Shown here: positions 7,245 through 13,881 of the stretch, piece after piece | How positions within the stretch are numbered: the first letter of the stretch is position 1 | How the letters are laid out: every line of letters begins with the position of its first letter | NCBI GenBank assembly: GCA_937916565.1 | Contig: CALFSR010000050.1 | Location: 1-14,938 of the forward strand | From: an uncultured Bacillota bacterium | Lineage (GTDB): Bacteria > Bacillota > Limnochordia > Limnochordales > ZCTH02-B6 | DNA length: 14,938 nt | Direction: 5' to 3' | Made by a program: the position numbers and the translations under genes | The notes under the pieces: generated by a model | What the model saw: the letters and a program-made list of their open reading frames with translations, nothing else | Told to the model about the DNA's origin: nothing | Databases searched by the model: none

Positions 7245-8171
7245 GTGAGCAAGAAGCTGGTGCTGACTGCGCTGGCGCTGGTGCTGGCGCTCGGTATGGC
7301 GGGGGCGGCCGTGGCCGCCAGCCACGATTGGTCGCAGCCTATGGTTATCAAGCACGCGCTCGGGGAAATCGTACTGACCAAGCGGCCGGAACGGGTAGTC
7401 GTGTTTGACTTCGGGGCTCTCGAGACCCTGGACAAGCTGGGGGTCCCGGTGGTGGGCCTGCCCAAGCAGGCGCTGCCGGCCCACCTCGCGAAGTACCAGG
7501 GCGACGCCTACGCCAACGTGGGCAGCCTGACGGAGCCCGCCTTTGAGCGGGTGTTCGCGGCGCGGCCGGACCTGATCATCATCTCGGGCCGGCAGCAGGC
7601 CATGTACGATGAGTTCCGGGCCATTGCGCCTACCATCTACCTGGGTGTGGACTTTGCCCGTTACATGGAATCCTTCGAGGAGAACGTGCGCCTGCTTGCG
7701 GCCATCTTCGTCAAGGAGGAGCAGGCGGAGGCGGAGCTGGCCGCCATCAAGCAATCGGTGGACGAGCTGAAGGCCCTGGCCGCCGAGAAGGGCGGGCCGG
7801 CCCTGGTCGTCCTGGTCAACGAGGGGCGCGCGAGCGCTTACGGCCCCGGTTCCCGGTACGGCATGATCCACGACGACTTCGGCTTTCCGCCGGTGGATGC
7901 GGGGATCGTGGCCTCCACCCACGGCCAGAGCATTTCCTTTGAGTACATCCTGGAGAAGAACCCGGAGTACCTGTTCGTCATCGATCGTACGGCGGCCATC
8001 GGCGGCCAGTCGTCGGCTAAGGCCACCATTGAAAACGACCTGGTCAAGATGACCCGGGCATACCAGAACGGAAACATCATTTACCTGGACCCCGCGGTCT
8101 GGTACCTGTCGGGCGGCGGCCTCATCTCGGTGGCCCAGATGGTGGAGGAAGTGCGGGCGGCGCTGGAGTAA
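7245..8171 (+). CDS. yclQ: Catecholate siderophore-binding protein, YclQ/CeuE-like
   Basis: This is the extracytoplasmic binding protein that delivers ferric siderophore to the YclNOP channel. Residues 1-25 are a signal peptide ending AVAA/SHDW. There is no cysteine anywhere in the 308 residues, so unlike its usual relatives it cannot be a lipoprotein. The fold follows YclQ/CeuE: KRPERVVVFDFG (46-57), LIIISGRQ (110-117), STHGQSI (224-230), ILEKNPEYLFVIDR (235-248) and IIYLDPAVWYLSGGG. R116, R204, R248, H226 and Y287 line up with the CeuE residues R118, R205, R249, H227 and Y288 that, from memory, contact the ferric catecholate. The GTG start is set by AGGAGG (7231-7236). It lies 64 bases after yclP and is followed by the terminator at 8201. 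Confidence 0.94.
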   Translation: MSKKLVLTALALVLALGMAGAAVAASHDWSQPMVIKHALGEIVLTKRPERVVVFDFGALETLDKLGVPVVGLPKQALPAHLAKYQGDAYANVGSLTEPAFERVFAARPDLIIISGRQQAMYDEFRAIAPTIYLGVDFARYMESFEENVRLLAAIFVKEEQAEAELAAIKQSVDELKALAAEKGGPALVVLVNEGRASAYGPGSRYGMIHDDFGFPPVDAGIVASTHGQSISFEYILEKNPEYLFVIDRTAAIGGQSSAKATIENDLVKMTRAYQNGNIIYLDPAVWYLSGGGLISVAQMVEEVRAALE

Positions 8172-8200
8172 GGACATTTTGCCCTGGCTGCCGGAGACTC

Positions 8201-8236
8201 GAGCGGGCAGGGGAAACCCTGCCCGCTCCGCGTTTT
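8201..8236 (+). terminator. Rho-independent terminator of the siderophore operon
   Basis: A perfect 12-bp stem, GAGCGGGCAGGG (8201-8212) with CCCTGCCCGCTC (8217-8228), closes a GAAA tetraloop and is followed by CGCGTTTT. It starts 29 bases after the yclQ stop and ends 15 bases before the next start codon, so any promoter for the next gene must lie inside or upstream of it. Confidence 0.88.
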
Positions 8237-8251
8237 GAAAGGGGCGGGAGC

Positions 8252-9400
8252 GTGGGACACGGGACGGCGAGCGCCACCGGGCCGGGCGAAGCGGCGTCCC
8301 GCGGAATAGGCTTTCGCCAGCGCCTCCTGGGCGTCGATGTCGCCCGGGCGCTGGCGATCATCGGGATGTTCATGGTGCACCTTGGTCCCGTGGACGCGCC
8401 GGGCCTCGCCGGGGCCCTGTATGCCTTGCCTTATGGCCGCGCGTCGGTCCTTTTCGTACTGGTCGCGGGCGTTGGCGTGTCCCTTTTGGCCCGCTCCGGG
8501 CGCAGCCGGGACGACGTTGCCCGACGCCTCATCTGGAGGGCGTTGGTGCTTTTCCCGCTGGGCCTTTGGCTGCAGAGCCTGGACCACCGCGTGCTGGTGA
8601 TCTTGCAGGAGTATGCGGTCTTGTTCCTCTTGGCCGCGGCGGTTTTGGATTTGCCGGATGCGGCGCTCTTGGGCCTCGCCGGGGTGTCGGCCGCCGCGGG
8701 GCCCGTCGCGTTCCTGCTCGGTCGCATGCACGCGCCGGATCTTTTCGACCAGGGGCCTATCCGGTGGCGCGATCCGCCGTCTGAGATGCTGATGGACCTG
8801 GTTGTCTCCGGACCTTACCCGCTGGCCGTTTGGGCGGCGCCGTTTCTCTTTGGGATGTGGATCGGGCGCCGGGATCTGCGCTCGGCCGCGGTGCGGGTGA
8901 GGATCCTCGCGGGTGGCATTCTTGCGGCGGCGGGCGCGACCGTCCTGTCAGCAGCGCTGGAGTTGGTTTTCCGGCCGCGGTCTTTTCCGGTCACGTGGGC
9001 GTGGCTGGTGGTGGACGTTCCCCACAGCCAGATGCCCTTGTGGCTAATCGGGGCCACAGGCGCGGCCGCCGCGCTGCTCGTTCTCTGTCTCGAAGCCACC
9101 GAGCGATTTGACGCACTAGTGGGGCCCCTGGCCGCCACCGGGCAGATGGCCTTGACGGCTTACGCAAGCCACTTGCTGTTGCTGCACTTCTGGGGGCCCG
9201 CTGTCACCGGTAAGACCTTGGACGAGGCCATCCCGCGGGTGATACTGGTGGTGGCGGTTGCTGTGGCTTTGTCGACCGCCTGGCGCCGGAGTTTCTCGAG
9301 GGGCCCGCTGGAAGCGCTGGTGCGGCTGCCGGAACGGGGGTACAGCCTCTTGAACCGGTCGGCCGGGGAGAAGGAAGGGGGTGCCCGCGATGATCACTGA
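8252..9400 (+). CDS. DUF418/HGSNAT-like polytopic membrane protein
   Basis: This 382-residue integral membrane protein has about ten hydrophobic helices. The N-terminus carries RLLGVDVARALAIIGMFMVH (24-43), the signature of the heparan-alpha-glucosaminide N-acetyltransferase catalytic-like domain (DUF1624). The C-terminal half, with GQMALTAYASHLLLLHFWGP and GPLEALVR (351-358), matches DUF418, as in the YeiB group. Members are thought to move acyl groups across or onto membrane-facing substrates, but no reaction has been shown for most. GTG 8252 follows AAAGGGG (8238-8244). The last 11 bases overlap the start of rsuA, so the two are probably translated together. The tail SAGEKEGGARDDH is polar and lies in that overlap region. 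Confidence 0.82.
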   Translation: MGHGTASATGPGEAASRGIGFRQRLLGVDVARALAIIGMFMVHLGPVDAPGLAGALYALPYGRASVLFVLVAGVGVSLLARSGRSRDDVARRLIWRALVLFPLGLWLQSLDHRVLVILQEYAVLFLLAAAVLDLPDAALLGLAGVSAAAGPVAFLLGRMHAPDLFDQGPIRWRDPPSEMLMDLVVSGPYPLAVWAAPFLFGMWIGRRDLRSAAVRVRILAGGILAAAGATVLSAALELVFRPRSFPVTWAWLVVDVPHSQMPLWLIGATGAAAALLVLCLEATERFDALVGPLAATGQMALTAYASHLLLLHFWGPAVTGKTLDEAIPRVILVVAVAVALSTAWRRSFSRGPLEALVRLPERGYSLLNRSAGEKEGGARDDH

Positions 9401-10160
9401 GCACGGGGGACTGCCGCACCCGGTGCGACTGGACCGGGTGCTCGCGGAAGCCGGCCTCGGGAGCCGGAGGGATGTGCGCGTCTTGATCAAGCGGGGTCGC
9501 GTGGCGGTCAACGGGGTCACCGAGCGGGACCCAAGCCGCCATATCCGGCCGCACATCGATCGTGTCACGGTGGACGGCCTGGCGCTGAACACGGGTGCCG
9601 GGGACCCGGTTACGCTTATGCTCAACAAACCCCGGGGCGTGATTACGGCCACCCGAGACCCAGTGGCCCGGACGGTGCTGGACCTCTTGCCGCCCGGGCT
9701 GGCGAGGAAGGTGGTGCCCGCGGGGCGCCTGGACAAGGATACCGAGGGCCTGCTTATCCTGACCGAAGACGGGCAGCTCTGCCACCGCCTCATCTCCCCG
9801 CGCCACGGGGTGGAAAAGGAGTACTGGGTGCGGCTGGATGGGGCCTTGGATGCGGCGCTGGTGGACGCCTTTGCCGCGGGCGTCCGCCTGGACGACGGGT
9901 ACGTCACGCTGCCCGCGCGGCTGGTCATCGAGCGGACGGAGCCGCCGGCCGAAGCGCGGGTCGTGGTGACGGAGGGAAAGTACCACCAGATCAAGCGCAT
10001 GTTCGCCGCCTTTGGCCTGCGGGTCACGGCTTTGCGCCGGCTGCGGATCGGCAGCCTGTGGCTCGACCCAGCGCTTGGGCCGGGAGAATTCCGCCCGTTA
10101 CGCCAGGAGGAAACGGAGTTGCTCCTGTCCAATCCCGCCGAACGGCCGGCTGGCCCATAG
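9390..10160 (+). CDS. rsuA: 16S rRNA pseudouridine synthase RsuA
   Basis: This enzyme isomerises one uridine of 16S rRNA (position 516 in E. coli) to pseudouridine. From ATG 9390 it has 256 residues. It opens with an S4 RNA-binding domain (about 12-60: VRLDRVLAEAGLGSRRDVRVLI and GRVAVNGVTE). The catalytic domain follows, with LMLNKPRGVITATRDP and the GRLDKDTEGLLILTEDG motif, where D115 in GRLD is the catalytic aspartate. GKYHQIKRMFAAFG lies near the end. RTVLDLLP and GVRLDDGYVTLPARL favour RsuA over RluB/E/F. I prefer ATG 9390 over the in-frame GTG 9381 because AAGGAAGGGGG (9371-9381) is correctly spaced only for the ATG. It overlaps the DUF418 gene by 11 bases. Confidence 0.92.
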   Translation: MITEHGGLPHPVRLDRVLAEAGLGSRRDVRVLIKRGRVAVNGVTERDPSRHIRPHIDRVTVDGLALNTGAGDPVTLMLNKPRGVITATRDPVARTVLDLLPPGLARKVVPAGRLDKDTEGLLILTEDGQLCHRLISPRHGVEKEYWVRLDGALDAALVDAFAAGVRLDDGYVTLPARLVIERTEPPAEARVVVTEGKYHQIKRMFAAFGLRVTALRRLRIGSLWLDPALGPGEFRPLRQEETELLLSNPAERPAGP

Positions 10161-10161
10161 G

Positions 10162-10177
10162 CCCGGCGAAAGCCGGG
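10162..10177 (+). terminator. Short GAAA-loop hairpin after rsuA
   Basis: CCCGGC (10162-10167) and GCCGGG (10172-10177) close a GAAA tetraloop one base after the rsuA stop codon. No T run follows, so as an intrinsic terminator it would be weak. It may instead protect the 3' end of the mRNA. Confidence 0.4.
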
Positions 10178-10277
10178 ATAAGCGTTCAGGCGGACTGCCA
10201 AGATGGAGACAAAGGCGTAAGCCGCCGGTCGCCGGGGCACACTATCGCCGGTACCATCCGGCGGGAGGCGAGACACC

Positions 10278-10493
10278 GTGACGGACCGGGATACCCCGCG
10301 CCCGAAAGCCCCTGGCGATGCTGGTCTGTCCGCCCGTTCCCCAGGGTCCCAGGCGGCGGCCCGCCGCTCCCGGACCGTCGACCAAGCCTCGGGCGCTCAC
10401 CGGTCGTCTGGCCATGCCGGCGGCGACTTCGACTACGACGACGTGGTGGAGCAGAGCTTTCCCGCGAGCGACCCGCCGCCGCCCAAAGGATAG
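10278..10493 (+). CDS. Small protein with C-terminal SFPASDPP motif
   Basis: This is a 71-residue, strongly hydrophilic and probably disordered protein rich in R, S, A, D and P. The first 47 residues look low in complexity. The end, DYDDVVEQSFPASDPPPPKG, matches a motif I recognise from many short bacterial proteins of unknown function that end in VxEASxESFPASDPPSW or similar. That tail is the main reason to call it a gene. The GTG start is preceded by GGGAGG (10262-10267). It follows rsuA by 117 bases. There is no signal peptide, membrane segment or cysteine. No function can be assigned; a short linear binding motif is one possibility. Confidence 0.6.
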   Translation: MTDRDTPRPKAPGDAGLSARSPGSQAAARRSRTVDQASGAHRSSGHAGGDFDYDDVVEQSFPASDPPPPKG

Positions 10494-10829
10494 CAGGCGG
10501 CCCGCCGCGACACCATTTCATCTTGTCCCCCACCTGAGCCCGTCCCCCATCTGAGTTGGGCGCTGATTTGAGACCGCCCCCGTTCTCGTCCGGCCCTGTC
10601 CTAAAACGTCCCCCTGACGGCATAACGGTAAAAGCGAAGCGACTCGCCGGCCGCCGGTAACGGTTGGTTGCCGGCCACGGAAAAATGATGTGAGACAAGA
10701 AGGAATTTACCAACCGATCAAATAATTACCCTCAATTACAACGCTGTGGTACAGGAAGGCCCCGCGCCGGCGGCATCCCGGGGGCTTGCCGGATAGGGCC
10801 GGATCTCAGCCACAAGGGGTGATATCGGG
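10494..10829. other. Non-coding gap with repeat remnant and AT-rich patch
   Basis: No credible gene lies here. From 10525 to about 10620 there is a decaying array of 17-bp units. A hairpin, GCCGGTAAC (10653-10661) with GTTGCCGGC (10667-10675), follows. About 10680-10745 is clearly richer in A and T than its surroundings and is the most likely place for the promoter of the molybdenum hydroxylase operon, though no good -35/-10 pair is visible. From about 10745 the composition returns to GC-rich up to the ribosome site of the next gene. Confidence 0.6.
10525..10620. repeat. Degenerate tandem 17-bp repeat array
   Basis: Unit 1 is GTCCCCCACCTGAGCCC (10525-10541) and unit 2 is GTCCCCCATCTGAGTTG (10542-10558); their first 14 bases differ at one position. 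Unit 3 (10559-10575) keeps only GATTTGAG in exact register. Unit 4 (10576-10592) keeps GCCCCCGTTCT. A further GTCCCCCTGA lies at 10608-10617. Arrays of this kind are reminiscent of transposase-binding repeats at insertion-sequence ends, and no transposase is present, so this may be a remnant. Confidence 0.5.
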
Positions 10830-11459
10830 GTGTCTGAGGTGGAGACGTTGGAGGCGACCCAGCGGGCTATCTCCAGGCGGGCGTTTATCAAGCGCGTCAT
10901 TGCCGCGGGAGCGGCCGTCTCGTCGGCCAACTACCTGTTTCGCGGCAGCTTCACGGGCTTGGCGCCGCGCGCTTCCGCACAAGGCGTCGAGCGGCTCATC
11001 AGCCTCAAGGTCAACGGCATGGTGCGCCGGGTCGACGTCGTGAAGCAGGAAACGCTGGCGTGGACTCTCCGCTACAAACTGGGTCTCACCGGCACCAAGC
11101 TGGGGTGCGACCGGGCCGAGTGCGGCAACTGCACGGTCTTGATCGACGACGTCCCCCACTACTCCTGCTCCGTGCTGACGCACACGGTCCGGGACCGGGA
11201 GGTTACGACCATCGAAGGGCTGGCCGGACCCGGAGGGCGCCTGCACCCGGTGCAGCAGGCCTTTGTGGATGAGCTGGGGCCGCAGTGCGGTTTCTGCACC
11301 CCGGGCCAGATCATGTCCACGGTGGCCCTGCTTAAGCGCAACCCGAACCCCACCCGGGAGGAGGCCGCGGAAGCCTTGTCCGGCAATCTCTGCCGTTGCG
11401 GCGCCTACCACTACTACTTGAACTCGGTCATGCGCGCGGCCGAGTACATGCGGGGGTGA
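10830..11459 (+). CDS. Tat-exported [2Fe-2S] subunit of a xanthine dehydrogenase-family enzyme
   Basis: This is the electron-transfer subunit of a molybdenum hydroxylase. The 209 residues start with a twin-arginine signal: SRRAFIK (15-21), then a hydrophobic stretch VIAAGAAVSSA and ASA/QG near 48-52, so the enzyme is expected to fold in the cytoplasm and be exported. Cluster II of the plant-ferredoxin type is bound by C93, C98, C101 and C113 (GCDRAECGNC). Cluster I of the helical domain is bound by C153, C156, C188 and C190 (CGFC and CRCG). All eight are present. The GTG start follows AAGGGGTGAT (10814-10823). The molybdenum subunit gene begins six bases after the stop. The closest well-known design is E. 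coli PaoA (YagT), though the substrate here is unknown. Confidence 0.93.
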   Translation: MSEVETLEATQRAISRRAFIKRVIAAGAAVSSANYLFRGSFTGLAPRASAQGVERLISLKVNGMVRRVDVVKQETLAWTLRYKLGLTGTKLGCDRAECGNCTVLIDDVPHYSCSVLTHTVRDREVTTIEGLAGPGGRLHPVQQAFVDELGPQCGFCTPGQIMSTVALLKRNPNPTREEAAEALSGNLCRCGAYHYYLNSVMRAAEYMRG

Positions 11460-11465
11460 GGCAGC

Positions 11466-13868
11466 ATGGCCGGCAACTACAAGCTGATCGGACGGGATTT
11501 CCTTCCACCGGACGTGTACGGCAAGGTTACGGGGCAAGCCCGCTACGCCGAGGACTTCCGGGCCGAGGGCATGCTCTTTGCCAAGCTGCTGGTGAGTCCC
11601 ATGCCCCACGGCCGCGTCCGGCGCCTTGACGTGAGCCGGGCCCAGCGCATGGACGGCGTCGTGGCCATCTTGACGCCCGATGATGTGCCGCAGGTGCAGC
11701 CGGGGCAGGAGCCGATTCTTGCGCGGGAGCCCATGTACATCGGTGAGCCCATCGCGGCGGTGGCCGCCGTGGACGAGGCGACGGCAGCGGCGGCCGTCGA
11801 GACCATCCAGTTGGACCTCCAGCTGCTACCCTTTGTGACCGACCCCTTGGACAGCTTGCGTCCCGGCGGTCCGGATGCCAACACCGCCGGCAACGTGTAT
11901 CTCCAGGGCGTGCGCCGCATCAAGTGGACGGCCCGGGACTTCGCCGCCGCGGGCGACGACAAGCTGCCCCTGGGCGAGCCCGCCGTCGAGTGGAGCTACG
12001 GCGACGTCGAGGCCGGTTTCCAGCAGGCGGCACTGGTGCTCGACGAAACCTTCGTCACCCAGGCCATCTCCCATCACAGCATGGAACCCCGGACCGCCAT
12101 GGCGTACTGGCAAAACGGCAAGTGCTACCTGCACGCCTCGCTCCAGAGCGTCGCCAATGCCGTACCAGGCATCGCGAGCCTGCTGGGAATCCGGCAAGAA
12201 GATTTGGTGCTGATCTCGGAGAACACGGGCGGCGGCTTCGGCAGCAAGGCGGGAGGCTACCCGCAGCTGGCCATCCCCGCGCTCCTTAGCCGCAAAGCCG
12301 GCGGCCGCCCGGTGATGATGCGGGTGACGCGCCTGGAGGAATTCTACTTCGGCCGCTGCCGGGCGGGCTTTCAGGGGCGGGTCCGGATCGGTTTCCGGTC
12401 GGACGGGCGCATCACCGCGCTCGACCTCTACATCGTGCAGAGCAACGGCCCCTACAGCGGTTTCGGCGACTACACCAACGCCGCCGGCGCGGTGAGCCTG
12501 GTCTACCAGCCGCTCAGCATGCGGTTTCGCGGGGTGTCCGTGCTGACCAACACGCCGCCGCGCTCCGCGCAGCGCGGCCCGGGTGAGAACCAGATCGCGG
12601 CCGCCATGGAGCCGATTTTGGACAAAGCGGCGCGGCAGCTCGGGATCGACCGCGTGGCCATCCGCCGCATCAACGCCCCGCGGCACGACGGGCGGGTCGG
12701 CGCGGACCGCGGGCCCATCACCAGCTCGTACTTGCCGGAAGCGCTGGACATCGGGGCGGAAAAGTTCGGCTGGGAAGAGCAGAAGAAGCTGAGCGGCACC
12801 CGCCGCGGCAGCAAGGTGACCGGCGTAGGAGTCGGGATGGCGTACCACTCCGCCGGTAGCAACGGTTTCGACGGCCTCGTCGTGATCAAGCCGGACGGCA
12901 AGGTGTATATCCACTCCGGCGAAGGGAACCTGGGCACGTTCTCGTACGCCGGCACGGCGCGGGTGGTCGCGGAGGTGCTCGGCGTGCCCTGGGAGCAGTG
13001 CGAGGTCGTGTGGGGCTCCACCGCCCGCCACCTGCCGTGGACCAGCGTGCAGGCCGGCAGCAACACGTCGTTCACCATGAGCCGCGCCAAGTACGCCGCG
13101 GCCGTGGACGCCAAGCGAAAGCTGCAGGAGATCGCCGCCCTGGACATGGGCGGGTCGCCGGACGACTACGAGGCCGACGGAGGGCGAGTGTTCCACCGGG
13201 AGGACACCACCCGCTCCATCACGTTCGCCCGAGCGGCGAGCCGCGCCATCGAGCTCGGGGGCAAGTACAGCGGGTTTGAGCTGCCCGGCGACCTAAACCC
13301 GATGACGGTACGTTCGGCCCAGGCGGTGGCGGGCACCGGGCTTGTGGGCGTCGCCCGGGACAATTTGGAGCGGAACGGCACGGTGCCGGCCTTCGGTGTT
13401 GGGTTTGTGCGCGTCGAGGTGGACGTTGAGACCGGCAAGGTCGACGTCGTCGACTACGTGGGCGTGGCCGACTGCGGCACGGTCATCCACCCGCACAACC
13501 TTGGAAACCAGGTGTGCGGCGGTGCCGTTCAAGGCTTTGGCCTGGCGCTCTTTGAAAAGCATGTCTACGACCCCCAGATCGCCTGGCCGGCGGCCCGCAG
13601 GCTGTATACGTCCAAGCCGCCGACTTACCTCGACGTGCCGCTGGAGATGCGGTGGGACGCCGTCAACCAGCCGGACCCGGCGAACCCCATCGGCGCCAAG
13701 GGCGTCGGGGAGCCGCTGATGGGTGCTGCGGCCGCAGCGGTGGCGTGCGCGGTGGCCGACGCTTTGGGCGGCCGGCCCTTCAACCGGATTCCGATTACGC
13801 CCGATATGGTGCTGAACGCCGCCGAAAACCGGCCGCAGTCGTTCCGGCCGCTTGAGGTCAACGTGTGA
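11466..13868 (+). CDS. Molybdopterin-binding catalytic subunit, xanthine dehydrogenase family
   Basis: This is the large subunit, which carries the molybdenum cofactor and hydroxylates a substrate with oxygen from water. The 800-residue length is normal. The N-terminal domain (about 8-125) includes DVYGKVTGQARYAED and PHGRVRRLD. The cofactor-binding region contains TGGGFGSK (254-261) and QRGPG (369-373). The catalytic glutamate is E749 in GAKGVGEP. The cysteine found before the molybdenum ligand region of CO dehydrogenase (the CoxL loop VAYRCSFR) is absent, so it is not a true CO dehydrogenase. It has no signal peptide of its own and would be carried out with the Tat-bearing small subunit. 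GGGGGTGAGG (11451-11460) precedes the ATG. The substrate could be an aldehyde, a purine or an N-heterocycle. Confidence 0.93.
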   Translation: MAGNYKLIGRDFLPPDVYGKVTGQARYAEDFRAEGMLFAKLLVSPMPHGRVRRLDVSRAQRMDGVVAILTPDDVPQVQPGQEPILAREPMYIGEPIAAVAAVDEATAAAAVETIQLDLQLLPFVTDPLDSLRPGGPDANTAGNVYLQGVRRIKWTARDFAAAGDDKLPLGEPAVEWSYGDVEAGFQQAALVLDETFVTQAISHHSMEPRTAMAYWQNGKCYLHASLQSVANAVPGIASLLGIRQEDLVLISENTGGGFGSKAGGYPQLAIPALLSRKAGGRPVMMRVTRLEEFYFGRCRAGFQGRVRIGFRSDGRITALDLYIVQSNGPYSGFGDYTNAAGAVSLVYQPLSMRFRGVSVLTNTPPRSAQRGPGENQIAAAMEPILDKAARQLGIDRVAIRRINAPRHDGRVGADRGPITSSYLPEALDIGAEKFGWEEQKKLSGTRRGSKVTGVGVGMAYHSAGSNGFDGLVVIKPDGKVYIHSGEGNLGTFSYAGTARVVAEVLGVPWEQCEVVWGSTARHLPWTSVQAGSNTSFTMSRAKYAAAVDAKRKLQEIAALDMGGSPDDYEADGGRVFHREDTTRSITFARAASRAIELGGKYSGFELPGDLNPMTVRSAQAVAGTGLVGVARDNLERNGTVPAFGVGFVRVEVDVETGKVDVVDYVGVADCGTVIHPHNLGNQVCGGAVQGFGLALFEKHVYDPQIAWPAARRLYTSKPPTYLDVPLEMRWDAVNQPDPANPIGAKGVGEPLMGAAAAAVACAVADALGGRPFNRIPITPDMVLNAAENRPQSFRPLEVNV

Positions 13869-13881
13869 GGAGGTGGCCCAA

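Noticed and set aside
9116..10276. 386-codon minus-strand frame opposite rsuA and the DUF418 end
   Set aside because: Arginine- and serine-rich shadow translation crossing two genuine genes and an intergenic gap.
10525..10620. CRISPR array
   Set aside because: The 17-bp units are tandem with no unique spacers between them, they decay quickly, and no cas gene is present.
10746..10829. Molybdenum-cofactor riboswitch ahead of the hydroxylase operon
   Set aside because: The region is GC-rich with some pairing potential, but I could not find the conserved elements of the Moco motif.
11826..13196. 456-codon minus-strand frame opposite the molybdenum subunit
   Set aside because: Same antisense effect: no recognisable motif and no start signal, and it would overlap a gene with intact catalytic motifs.
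11466..13868. Carbon monoxide dehydrogenase CoxL
   Set aside because: The CoxL active-site loop with its cysteine is not present; the motifs fit the wider xanthine dehydrogenase family.
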